DNA of 64,000 bases from DASUBN01 sp036000105 (GTDB taxonomy: Bacteria; Pseudomonadota; Gammaproteobacteria; Natronospirales; REEB76), in NCBI GenBank assembly GCA_036000105.1, contig DASYGE010000007.1, positions 1 through 64,000 of the forward strand, in the 5' to 3' direction. The position numbers and the translations under genes were made by a program. Below are positions 33,684 through 42,100 of the stretch, in pieces. The notes under the pieces were generated by a model. That model had not been told where the DNA came from and searched no databases. It was given only the letters and a program-made list of their open reading frames with translations. How positions within the stretch are numbered: position 1 is the stretch's first letter; every line of letters begins with the position of its first letter.

Positions 33684-34132
33684 GGCGCTATGGGACACGC
33701 TTTGCGCGGGAACGGCACGCTTTCGAGCGCTGGGCGGCATGGTCCGCGCGGCAATGGGACGAATCCCTGGGGTTGCCGCGGGTGACCTGGCTTGCGAAGC
33801 TGGTGCAGTACGGCGAGCGGCTGGGGGTGATGCACGCGGCCGCAGAGATGCTGCCCCCGGACCATTCAGATGCCGAGGCGGTGAATGGTTTCATGGAGTG
33901 GTTACGCGGTGCCTGCCCGCCCATCCACGCGGCGCTCATGGCGCGGCACCGGGGTATCTGCCTGGAACGCAAAACGGTGGGTGGGCCGCGACCACGGCAC
34001 GGGGTGGAGCGGTATTACGCGGAATGCCTGCTGGATGACGGATCCCCCGCCGGGGTGCAGCGATTCAGGCGGCTGTGCGAGCAGGGTTACCGGCTGTACC
34101 GGGACGGAGCGGGGAGAACGAAAGCGGCCTAG
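33680..34132 (+). CDS. Phage early hypothetical protein, basic
   Basis: A 150-residue Arg-rich protein (MRRYGTRFARERHAFERWAAWSARQWDES) with a second half resembling a DNA-binding helical protein (VERYYAECLLDD...VQRFRRLCEQGYRLY). It ends the coupled cro operon, where antitermination or late-regulator genes often lie. I cannot assign it to a Q family from sequence. Confidence 0.55.
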   Translation: MRRYGTRFARERHAFERWAAWSARQWDESLGLPRVTWLAKLVQYGERLGVMHAAAEMLPPDHSDAEAVNGFMEWLRGACPPIHAALMARHRGICLERKTVGGPRPRHGVERYYAECLLDDGSPAGVQRFRRLCEQGYRLYRDGAGRTKAA

Positions 34133-34162
34133 AAGCCAAAAGGCCTAAGAAGCTATTTGGAA

Positions 34163-34190
34163 CTGGATTCCAGCTTTCGCTGGAATGACG
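34163..34190. repeat. REP-type hairpin
   Basis: CTGGATTCCAGCTTTCGCTG followed by GAATGACG; the stem bases differ from the copy at 32397 with pairing kept (TCCAGC/GCTGGA against CCCGGC/GCCGGG). It lies between the cro operon and the convergent MarR gene. Confidence 0.8.
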
Positions 34191-34206
34191 CTGCTGGACA
34201 GCAGCG

Positions 34207-34656
34207 TCACTTGAAGATGCGGCGCATCTCGGGGCGGATGTCGTTCAGCGCATCGCGGTGGGCTTCCACGAGTTCGCGCAGTTTGACTTCGCCGGCGGGG
34301 GTGAGGCGCAGGTGAGCCACACGCCGGTCCCGGTCGGAACGCAGGCGCTGCACCAAGCCCTGGGCTTCCAGGCGGTTCACCAGGCCCACGGCGCTGTTGT
34401 GGCGCACGCCGAGATAGGCAGCCAGGCCGTTCATGTTGAGGCCTTCCGGGTCTTCGCAGGTGCGGATGGCCACCAGCGACTGGTATTGCATGGAGGTGAT
34501 GCCGTGGTGCTTCAGGATGCGCTTGCTGGAGGCGAGGAATTCACGCAGGGCGGAGCGCCAAGAGGCGATGAGGCGGTAATCTTCGGGCACCGATGGGAGA
34601 TCGGGTATATGCGGAGCTTCGCTGATCGCTTGGGTCTTGATCATATCCATGTTCAT
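34207..34656 (-). CDS. MarR-family transcriptional regulator
   Basis: The start at ATG 34656 follows GGGAGAG and gives 149 residues. The winged helix contains LNMNGLAAYLGVRHNSAVGLVNRLEAQGLVQR and the wing RSDRDRRVAHLRLTPAG, the hallmark DxRxxxxxLT pattern of MarR. The gene is divergent from a ClC transporter with about 205 bp between them, so it could regulate that gene or itself. The ligand is unknown. Confidence 0.85.
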   Translation of the reverse strand: MNMDMIKTQAISEAPHIPDLPSVPEDYRLIASWRSALREFLASSKRILKHHGITSMQYQSLVAIRTCEDPEGLNMNGLAAYLGVRHNSAVGLVNRLEAQGLVQRLRSDRDRRVAHLRLTPAGEVKLRELVEAHRDALNDIRPEMRRIFK

Positions 34657-34861
34657 GTTTCGGCTCTCCCACCGCAGGCGAGACAATGGTAAATCGCCGG
34701 GGGATGCTAATAACGTCTGTTACAAAACGTAAAGAACGTGCCGGCGGTACCTCTGGTTGACGCCGGCGGGGCATGCTATGAGGTTTTTGATACCGGCTGA
34801 CCCTGGCATGGAATTCGCTTAAACTGGATTTTCCCTCGAAAATCATGTCGTTAACTGAACA

Positions 34862-36151
34862 ATGTCCAATCGCCTGTTAGGTTATCTGTCGGTCCGGGAT
34901 TGGAAGACCCGGCTCGTGTTTTGGTCCGGGGCTTTAGGGGTGGGCTGCCTCGCGGCGCTCTTCACCCTGGGCAGCAATTGGGTGATGGGGCTGCATGACC
35001 GCATCCTGATGCATTCGACCTGGTGGACCTTCCTGCTCTCACCCCTCGTGATGGTGATGGTGGCTTTCCTCACCCGCTACGTGTTCCCGGGCACCCAGGG
35101 CAGCGGCATACCCCAGGCGATCGCGGCCTTGCGCACCGGCGACGACAAGCTGCGGAAGCGCCTGCTGTCGTTGCGCAGCGCCACGGGCAAGATCCTGATG
35201 ACGCTCTTGGGGCTCCTGGGCGGCGCTTCCATCGGTCGCGAAGGACCCACCATCCATGTGGGCGCTTCGGTGATGTATTCCATGGGGCGCTTCACGCGTT
35301 TCCCGCCGCATTACGTGCGCCACGGCCTGATCATGGCGGGCGGCGCCGCGGGTATCGCGGCGGCGTTCAATACGCCCATCGCCGGGATCATCTTCGCCAT
35401 CGAGGAGATGGCGCGTTTCTACGAGGAGCGTGCCACGGGCATGCTGTTGATCGCGGTGATCATCGCCGGCATCGTAGCCCTGGCCTTCATGGGCAATTAC
35501 AGTTACTTCGGCGAGAGCAGTGCACATTTCAGCCAGCTCAGGGACTGGGTGGCAGTACCCATGTGCGGCGCCATCGGCGGACTCGTGGGCGGCACTTTCA
35601 GCTATCTGCTGGTGGCGGGTGTGCGCCGGTTGCGCCCGCTCACAGGCAAATATTGGCTGCTGATCGCTGTGAGCTGCGGTCTCGGCATCGCAGCGATCGG
35701 CTTCGTCTCCCACGGGGGTTCCTACGGCACCGGCTACGAACAGGCGCGGCATGTGCTCACAGGCGACAAGGAGATGGGCATCGGCTTCCCGTTCTACAAG
35801 ATGCTGGCGACGCTCACTTCCTATTTCAGCGGCATACCCGGCGGTATCTTCTCGCCTTCATTGTCTACGGGCGCGGGACTCGGTGCCGATCTTGCGCCGC
35901 TCATGCCCTATGTGCCGGTAGGCACGGTGGTGCTGCTCGGCATGGTGGGATATTTCACCGGGGTGGTGCAGACGCCGCTCACGGCGTCGGTGATCGTGAT
36001 GGAGATGGTGAACGACCAGAGCATGGTGTTCCCCATCATGGCGTCGGCGTTCATCGCCCTCGGCGCCTCGAAACTCATCTGCCGCACGCCGATCTACTGG
36101 TCCCTGGCGGAGGAGTTCCTGACGGAGGACAAGCCTGCCAAGAAAGAGTGA
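34862..36151 (+). CDS. ClC-family chloride channel/transporter
   Basis: The 429-residue polytopic protein carries the three anion-pathway motifs: GSGIPQ (about 80-85), GREGP with the gating Glu127, and GIFSPSL (near 335), plus a GYFTGVVQTPLT helix. The external gate glutamate is present, which in bacterial ClC proteins usually goes with 2Cl-/H+ exchange. There are no CBS domains. Length is normal. It is divergent from a MarR regulator. Confidence 0.93.
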   Translation: MSNRLLGYLSVRDWKTRLVFWSGALGVGCLAALFTLGSNWVMGLHDRILMHSTWWTFLLSPLVMVMVAFLTRYVFPGTQGSGIPQAIAALRTGDDKLRKRLLSLRSATGKILMTLLGLLGGASIGREGPTIHVGASVMYSMGRFTRFPPHYVRHGLIMAGGAAGIAAAFNTPIAGIIFAIEEMARFYEERATGMLLIAVIIAGIVALAFMGNYSYFGESSAHFSQLRDWVAVPMCGAIGGLVGGTFSYLLVAGVRRLRPLTGKYWLLIAVSCGLGIAAIGFVSHGGSYGTGYEQARHVLTGDKEMGIGFPFYKMLATLTSYFSGIPGGIFSPSLSTGAGLGADLAPLMPYVPVGTVVLLGMVGYFTGVVQTPLTASVIVMEMVNDQSMVFPIMASAFIALGASKLICRTPIYWSLAEEFLTEDKPAKKE

Positions 36152-36163
36152 GCTACTGACCTC

Positions 36164-36613
36164 TCAGTCGCTTTCCGGCACGGGCGGCGACTGGTTGAGC
36201 AGCAGCCAGTACAGGCCCAGCTGGCGTACGGCTTCCAGGAACTCTTCGAAACTGACGGGTTTCCTGACATAGCTGTTGGCGCCCAGGCTATAGCTCTCCA
36301 CCATGTCTTTCTCCTCCTTGGAGGAGGTGAGCACCACCACGGGCAAGAGGGTGGTGCGCTTGTGGGTGCGTACTGCTTTCAGCACTTCCATGCCGTCCAC
36401 CTTGGGGAGCTTGAGGTCGAGCAGCACCACCTGGGGCAGGGGGTTGGTGTAGTGGGCGCCGTCCTGACTGCGTCTGTGCAGGTAATCCAGGGCCACGGCG
36501 CCATCCGGGCAGACGACGATGCGGTTGGAGATGTTGTTCTTCTCCAGGGCCCGCAGGGTGAGATCCACGTCGTCGGGGCTGTCTTCCACGAGCAGGATCG
36601 TCTGATCAGCCAT
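36164..36613 (-). CDS. Single-domain response regulator, Rcp1-like
   Basis: The 149-residue receiver starts at ATG 36613 (ADQTILLVEDSPDD), overlapping the end of the upstream kinase gene by 8 bp. Phospho-acceptor Asp66 is in VVLLDLKLPKVDG, the acidic pair is EDSPDD, and the Lys is in RKPVSFEEF. The extended loop between beta-2 and beta-3 is typical of Rcp-type partners of phytochrome-like kinases. There is no output domain, so it acts by protein contact. Confidence 0.88.
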   Translation of the reverse strand: MADQTILLVEDSPDDVDLTLRALEKNNISNRIVVCPDGAVALDYLHRRSQDGAHYTNPLPQVVLLDLKLPKVDGMEVLKAVRTHKRTTLLPVVVLTSSKEEKDMVESYSLGANSYVRKPVSFEEFLEAVRQLGLYWLLLNQSPPVPESD

Positions 36614-37799
36614 CTGCTTTTCCTTCATCCAGGGTGAAACGGAATATGGCGCCGCGGCCTGTCTCGCCCTCGGCCCATACCCGGCCATGGTGCAGGCTCA
36701 CGATGCGCTGCACGGTGGCGAGGCCTATGCCGGTGCCGGTGAAGTCGGATTCGGCATGCAGGCGCTGGAAGGCGCCGAACAGTTTGTTGGCGTATTGCAT
36801 CTCGAAACCGGCGCCGTTGTCCCGCACATGGAACACGTGGGTGCCTTCCAGTCTTTCACCACCCACTTCGATGCGTGCAGCCGGGGTCTTGGAGGTGAAC
36901 TTCCAGGCGTTGCCGATGAGGTTATCCAGGGCGATCTTGACGAGGCCGCGGTCGGCGGCGGCCCGCAGGCCGGGCTGGATGCGGATATCGAGCACGCGGC
37001 CGGGCTCTTTCTCATGGAGCTCCCGCACGACATCAGCAGCGAGGGCGCTGATATCCACGCTGTGGCGCTTGACGCTGCGCCGGGATATACGGGCGAGGGT
37101 GAGCAGATCGTCTATGAGTATGCCCATGCGCTGGGTGGTGGCACGGATGCGGGTGAGGTATTTGCTGCCGTTGCCCTCCAGCAGCTTGGCGTAATCCTCC
37201 ATCAGGGCCTGGCTGAAGCCGTCTATCACCCTTAAGGGGGCGCGCAGGTCGTGGGATACGGAGTAAGAGAAGGCCTCCAATTCCTGGTTGAGCGTTTCCA
37301 GCTGCTGGGTGCGTTCGCGCACCAGGGCTTCCAGGTTGGCGTTCATCTCCCGTATCAGCAGCTCGGCCTTGAGCCGCTCGGTGACGTCGTTGACCGAGAC
37401 GAGGCGGGCCTTGCGGCCCTGCCACAGGAGTTCGTGGGAGACGATCTCCACGTCTATGACGGTGCCGTCTTTCTTGTGGTGCTTCCAGATGCCGGCATGC
37501 TTGAGGGCAGGGCGGTGAGAAGACAGGTAATGCTCGAGTTCTTCGGCGTCCTCTGCGCTGCGGATGTTCTTGATGGTCATGCAGAGGAATTCGGCTTCGG
37601 TGTAGCCGTAATGGGCCAGGGCCGCATCGTTCACCGCCAGGATGCCGAGGTTCTCCAGGTCGAAGATCCACATGGGCATGGGGTTGTTGCGGAAGATGTC
37701 GGCATAGACGGAACCGCTTTCCGCGAACGCGACGGCTGCAGGCACAGACCCGCTCCGTTCTGCATGCCCTGCACCGGGATGGCGGCCCTTAGTGGCCAC
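36606..37799 (-). CDS. PAS sensor histidine kinase
   Basis: The start is placed at GTG 37799, 11 bp inside the end of the EAL gene, giving 397 residues. A PAS domain (about 32-150; MWIFDLENLGILAVNDAALAHYGY) leads through a coiled coil (about 143-176) to HisKA with His183 (SVSHDLRAPLR), then HATPase with N-box DNLIGNAWKFT and G-boxes DNGAGFEM and GTGIGLATV. No membrane segment is seen, so it is cytoplasmic. The domain layout matches kinases paired with Rcp-like receivers, and the receiver gene follows directly. Confidence 0.88.
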   Translation of the reverse strand: MATKGRHPGAGHAERSGSVPAAVAFAESGSVYADIFRNNPMPMWIFDLENLGILAVNDAALAHYGYTEAEFLCMTIKNIRSAEDAEELEHYLSSHRPALKHAGIWKHHKKDGTVIDVEIVSHELLWQGRKARLVSVNDVTERLKAELLIREMNANLEALVRERTQQLETLNQELEAFSYSVSHDLRAPLRVIDGFSQALMEDYAKLLEGNGSKYLTRIRATTQRMGILIDDLLTLARISRRSVKRHSVDISALAADVVRELHEKEPGRVLDIRIQPGLRAAADRGLVKIALDNLIGNAWKFTSKTPAARIEVGGERLEGTHVFHVRDNGAGFEMQYANKLFGAFQRLHAESDFTGTGIGLATVQRIVSLHHGRVWAEGETGRGAIFRFTLDEGKADG

Positions 37800-39495
37800 T
37801 TTGCTGCCGCATGAACCAACGGGCAGTGGCGTCGCGCTCCATGGGCCGACTGATGTGGTAACCCTGGGCCAGATGGCAGCCCATGTTGCGCAGCGTGCCG
37901 AGTGCCTCGCCGCTCTCGACCCCTTCGGCCACGAGCCGCTTGCCCATGCCGTTGGCGAACCCCAGCACGGCATTGACGATGGCGAGATCCTGCTGGTTCT
38001 CGCAGATGTCAGTGACGAAGTTGCGGTCCACCTTTATGTCGTCCACCGGCAGCTGCTGCAGGTAGGAGAGGGACGAATGACCGGTACCGAAATCATCTAT
38101 GGCGATCCGGAAGCCGATGTCGTGCAGGCGGGTGAGTGCTTCGTTCGCTGCGTTGTAATCGGTCATGATGCTGCTCTCGGTCACTTCCAGCACGAAGTTG
38201 CCGGGGGTGATGCCGAGTTCTTCGGCGCGCCGGGAGATGTGGGCCACGAAGCCCGCATCCTGGATGTTGCGCACAGAGAGGTTGATGCACATATCTATGT
38301 CGAGACCGGCATCGTGCCATTGGCGCCACTGACTGAAGGCGGCATCCACCACCCAGGCGGTCAAGGGGACGATGAGGTTGGAACTTTCGGCGAGCCCCAG
38401 GAACCGGTCGGGCACCAGCAGGCCGAGTTCTGGATGATCCCAGCGGACCAGGGCCTCGACGGACGTGGCGCGGTTGCTGCGCAGGTCCATGATGGGTTGA
38501 TAGTGGAGCACCAGCTGGTTGTTGCGGATCGCATCCCGCAGCTGGCCCACCAGGCTCAGGTTATCGGGGCTGGAGATGTCGTCCGATATCGAATAGAGGG
38601 CATAGGGCTGGTGGCGCTCCCGGGCCTGGCTGCCCGCGACCATGGCGTTCCTGAGGAGGCCGCCGCCGGTGGCGGCATGCAGGCCGTAGATGGCCATGCC
38701 GATGTTGGCATCCAGGTGCAGCATGAAGGGATCGAGTTCGAAAGGCTCCTCGAAGGCCGCGAGCAGGTTCTTGGCCACGGTATGGTGGTCCAGGCCTTTC
38801 TCCGCGGGGAACAGCGTGGCGAAGGTGTATTCATCTATCCGCGCCAGACTCACGAGGGTCTTGCAGCGCAACCAGATGCGCTCCGATATCTTCTTCATCA
38901 GGACGTCGTAATCCGCCTGGCTGACGGTGGTGCGGATCTCCTTGAACTTGGAGATCTCAGGCACAGCGACGATGAGGAGCGTGTCCGGCAGCAGGGAGTA
39001 GGTCTTGATGGCCTTCTCCACTTCATCCAGGAACAGCCGCTGGTTCGGCAGTCGGGTCACGGGATCGTGATAGGCGATGAACTCTATGTGCTCGAGGAAG
39101 GCCTTGCGTTCACGCCGGGTGAGCGCTTCGCGCAGCTCGCGCTGGATGGCGGGGACCAGGCGCACGATGCGATCCTTCATGATGTAGTCGTGGGCGCCGC
39201 CCTTCATGGCTTCGACGGCGATCTCTTCGCCCACGGTGCCGGACATGAGGATGAAGGGGGTATCCAGGCCGAACTCACGGTATATCTGCAGGCAGCGCTT
39301 GCCGTCGAAGCCCGGCAGCGAGTAATCGGAGATGATCAGGTCCCAGGAGCCGACCTGGAGAGCATGGCGCACTTCGGCCTCGGTGGTGACACGTTCATAG
39401 CTCACAGCGTAGCCGCCGCGCTTCAGTTCCACCAACAGGAGTTCGGCGTCCTCGAGGGAATCCTCGACGATGAGCACGCGCAGTGGCGTAGCCAT
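37789..39495 (-). CDS. REC-GGDEF(degenerate)-EAL c-di-GMP phosphodiesterase
   Basis: The start at ATG 39495 (ATPLRVLIVEDSLED) gives 568 residues. The receiver has Asp57 (IISDYSLPG). The GGDEF-like domain (about 165-300) has IDEYT in place of GGDEF, so it should not make c-di-GMP. The EAL domain (about 320-565) keeps VEALVRW, NLSVRN, EVTESS, DDFGTGHSSLSYL, KVDR and EGVES, so it is likely an active phosphodiesterase. It is the first gene of an overlapping three-gene unit with the kinase and receiver, which may phosphorylate it. Confidence 0.9.
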   Translation of the reverse strand: MATPLRVLIVEDSLEDAELLLVELKRGGYAVSYERVTTEAEVRHALQVGSWDLIISDYSLPGFDGKRCLQIYREFGLDTPFILMSGTVGEEIAVEAMKGGAHDYIMKDRIVRLVPAIQRELREALTRRERKAFLEHIEFIAYHDPVTRLPNQRLFLDEVEKAIKTYSLLPDTLLIVAVPEISKFKEIRTTVSQADYDVLMKKISERIWLRCKTLVSLARIDEYTFATLFPAEKGLDHHTVAKNLLAAFEEPFELDPFMLHLDANIGMAIYGLHAATGGGLLRNAMVAGSQARERHQPYALYSISDDISSPDNLSLVGQLRDAIRNNQLVLHYQPIMDLRSNRATSVEALVRWDHPELGLLVPDRFLGLAESSNLIVPLTAWVVDAAFSQWRQWHDAGLDIDMCINLSVRNIQDAGFVAHISRRAEELGITPGNFVLEVTESSIMTDYNAANEALTRLHDIGFRIAIDDFGTGHSSLSYLQQLPVDDIKVDRNFVTDICENQQDLAIVNAVLGFANGMGKRLVAEGVESGEALGTLRNMGCHLAQGYHISRPMERDATARWFMRQQSGH

Positions 39496-39724
39496 GGTGC
39501 TGGCTAGGAGGGACGGGCCGGAGAACGGCTCAGCAGAGCCGCGCGCGCTCGTCTCTGATACTTGCCGGTGATACACGCTGACCGGCGCTCAATTCGAAAT
39601 ATGGAACCCTTCGCTGCATGACACAAACTCCTTGTGCTGCTTGAGAATCTCCCTCTCCCCTATGCGAATTTAAGAACTTTCCCCCACAAAAAGAATAACC
39701 TTTCCATACGGAAAGGCAAGAAGA

Positions 39725-39761
39725 CCCCGCCCAGGCCCCACTTATATAGGGTCCGGGCGGG
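39725..39761 (-). terminator. Hairpin after the TonB receptor gene
   Basis: CCCGCCC (39726-39732) pairs with GGGCGGG (39755-39761) with further inner pairs. On the minus strand it is followed by GGTCTTCTTGCCTTT and a second hairpin (39699-39716, CCTTTCC/GGAAAGG) followed by a T-rich tract. It lies 24 bp past the stop. Confidence 0.6.
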
Positions 39762-39784
39762 AAATAGCTTGCGTGCTAACGGTT

Positions 39785-41899
39785 TTAGAGCTGTAGGGCG
39801 GCGCTCAGCTCGATGAAGCGGGCGGGCAGGATGTAGGACTCGCTGTTGCCCAGTTCGCTGTTGGAGACCACGTTGCGGGCGTCGTTGAGGTTGCGGCCCT
39901 GCAGGTCCAGGCTCCATCTGTCGAAGCGGTAGCCGATGCCGGCATCCCAGGTGACGAAGGCTGGGGTGGAGACGGTGTTCTCCGGATCGAAGAAACGCTG
40001 ACCGGTGTAACGCACGAGCACGTTACCGGTGAAGCCGCGTGCCGGCATGTAGAAGACACCGGTGGCGAACAGATGATGAGGAGAGACTTCCAGGCGGTTA
40101 CCCGCGTCCTGCACCAAGCCGCCGGGCGTGATGTCGATGAAAAACCGGTAATGTGCGTCGTGGTAGCTATAGGCGGTCTGCCAGCGCCAGTCTTCGGCGA
40201 AGCGCCAATCGGCATCGAGTTCCGCACCCTGGAAGCGGTTCTGGCCGCCATTAGCCGTGCCGGGCAGGCCGCCGACGTCGGTGGAGATCACCGTGTTGTT
40301 CATGTTGGCGAGGAACAGGCTCGCCTCCCAGTCGAATCCGCCCTGCAACAGGGTGCCTTTGGAACCGATCTCATAGGCCTGTGCGGTCTCGGGTTGGAGG
40401 ATGGTCGGTTTGTATTCCGGGCCGAAATCGTTGGCCGCAGGCTTGAAGGTGTTGCGGTAGTTGCCGTAGATGACCGTGTCGTCGGCGCCGTCCTGCCAGG
40501 CGGTATAACCCAGGGAGACCATGCCCGAGGAGCGCGTGTCGTCCCGGTTGTCACCGCGGGATTGGGCTGTCAGGGTCGGGTCGGTGGGGAACAGGGTCGT
40601 GCTGCGCGAGTCCAGGTCGTGGTTGAGTTGCAATCCCACATTGAAATCCCAACGCGGAGCGAAGATCCAGTCAGTCTGCGCGTATAAGCCGAAAAACTTG
40701 CGCGTGTCCTGCATGGCGGTGCGTTCGTCGACGGGGCGGGAAGCGCTGGAGGGCGGGTTGACGCCGCTCGGAGCTATGAAATAGGCGAAATTGGCGCTCT
40801 GCTCCTGACCAGAACCGTAGAGGTAACTGAAGCCTGTGACCATCTTCAGATCATCCTCCGGTTCAAAGGTCAGGTGGCTGTCGAAGTAGATATCGACGCG
40901 ATCCTGGCTCTGATCGAAGCCGTCGGAGTTGGGCGTGCCGTCGTTCGTGATGTTGTTGCCGATAAAGCCGCGGATGTTGTGGTTGTGGGTGAAGGTATCC
41001 GCGAGGGTGGTGCTCCACTCGCCCCAGCCGAGGTTCGTGTCCTTGCCAAGCGTCAAGCTGACCCGGTCTTCGTCCATCCTGGCGTCACTCGGGTTGTCGT
41101 TGGTGTCGGCGGGGACGAGTGGCGAGAGTTCGGTGCCGACATCCGGCAGCGGCCGGGGGCTCGCCGGCTTCTGGTGCAGCAAGAGGCCGTCCAGGTCCAG
41201 GCGGAGCTCGCCGGTATCGGTATCCGTGGCACTGCGATACAGGATATGGGAACGGTCCCAACCGGTGCGCGGATCGGAGTAGCCCTTCTGGGTGTAATCG
41301 GCGACGACGGATTGCTTGACCGGGCCGTCGCCGCTCAGGGGCATCGCGACGCCGACGCTGGAGCTGCCATAGGAGCCGAAAGAGGCGCCGACGGTGCCGC
41401 TGTGGGCGCCGGCCTTCACGTGGATGACGTTGATGACGCCGACGAAGGAGGTGGCGCCGTATTTCACCGGCGCCGAGCCGCGGATGATTTCGATGCGGTC
41501 CACGCCGTTCAAGTCGATGCTCGCCAGGTCCGGGTTGAAGGCGCCGCCCACCGGCACGCCGTCCACCAGCAGCAGGAAGGCATCGAACTCGCGCAGGCCC
41601 TGGAACTCGGGGACGGCGCTGGCGGGCCCGCCGTCGCCGCCCGGAGCGATGTCCACTCCGGCGGAGAGTTCGAGGGCGCTGCGTAGGTCCGTGACGCCCT
41701 GGGCCACGAGCTGGTCGTGGCTTATGACGTCCACGCTCTGGGGCACGGTATCCAGGTGCTCGGGCATGGGGGTGGCGGTGACTTCCACGGTGCCGAGCTG
41801 GGTGGCCACCTGGGGCTGGTCATCGGACCAGGCCAGGGGGCTGAATGCGACGCCAGCCATGAGGCAGGCGAACAGGGTGCGGAGAGAGCCGAAGCGCAT
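39785..41899 (-). CDS. TonB-dependent outer-membrane receptor
   Basis: The 704-residue protein has a signal peptide (RFGSLRTLFACLMAGVAFSPLAWS) and a plug domain (about 45-160) with SVDVISHDQLVAQGVTDLRSALELSAGVD and IEIIRGSAPVKYGATSFVGVINV. A 22-strand-type barrel follows. It ends ELSAALQL rather than in the usual aromatic residue. The substrate is not evident; the conserved ARGFTGNVLVRYTGQRFFDPENT region is common to siderophore and vitamin receptors. No cobalamin riboswitch or clear Fur box is seen in the 200-bp leader, though a GC-rich hairpin precedes the start. It is monocistronic. Confidence 0.88.
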   Translation of the reverse strand: MRFGSLRTLFACLMAGVAFSPLAWSDDQPQVATQLGTVEVTATPMPEHLDTVPQSVDVISHDQLVAQGVTDLRSALELSAGVDIAPGGDGGPASAVPEFQGLREFDAFLLLVDGVPVGGAFNPDLASIDLNGVDRIEIIRGSAPVKYGATSFVGVINVIHVKAGAHSGTVGASFGSYGSSSVGVAMPLSGDGPVKQSVVADYTQKGYSDPRTGWDRSHILYRSATDTDTGELRLDLDGLLLHQKPASPRPLPDVGTELSPLVPADTNDNPSDARMDEDRVSLTLGKDTNLGWGEWSTTLADTFTHNHNIRGFIGNNITNDGTPNSDGFDQSQDRVDIYFDSHLTFEPEDDLKMVTGFSYLYGSGQEQSANFAYFIAPSGVNPPSSASRPVDERTAMQDTRKFFGLYAQTDWIFAPRWDFNVGLQLNHDLDSRSTTLFPTDPTLTAQSRGDNRDDTRSSGMVSLGYTAWQDGADDTVIYGNYRNTFKPAANDFGPEYKPTILQPETAQAYEIGSKGTLLQGGFDWEASLFLANMNNTVISTDVGGLPGTANGGQNRFQGAELDADWRFAEDWRWQTAYSYHDAHYRFFIDITPGGLVQDAGNRLEVSPHHLFATGVFYMPARGFTGNVLVRYTGQRFFDPENTVSTPAFVTWDAGIGYRFDRWSLDLQGRNLNDARNVVSNSELGNSESYILPARFIELSAALQL

Positions 41900-42100
41900 G
41901 ATTCTTTTCCTTATATTTCAGGCTGGGATACGCTCGTGTTCGACGAGGCCCGGGAGAGTTAAGTTCCCGCCGGGGCCCACACTTATATTGATTTGGATAG
42001 GAGCCTGCAATAGGCATAGCCAGGGCAGGATGCTCACTGGCGCCGCCGGGCGCGGTCGGCTATAAATAGCCATGGGGTCAAATCAAACCAGGGGTTCATC

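Noticed and set aside
35023..36159. 378-codon frame on the plus strand
   Set aside because: Out-of-frame shadow of the ClC transporter gene; the real frame has all three anion motifs.
37792..39507. 571-codon open frame on the plus strand
   Set aside because: It is the antisense of the EAL phosphodiesterase gene, whose domains and motifs are clear. High GC leaves long empty antisense frames.
40874..41686. 270-codon frame on the plus strand
   Set aside because: Antisense to the TonB receptor; Val/Gly/Ala-rich translation with no family features.
41900..42100. Cobalamin riboswitch ahead of the TonB receptor
   Set aside because: The leader has a GC hairpin but no recognisable B12-box sequence.
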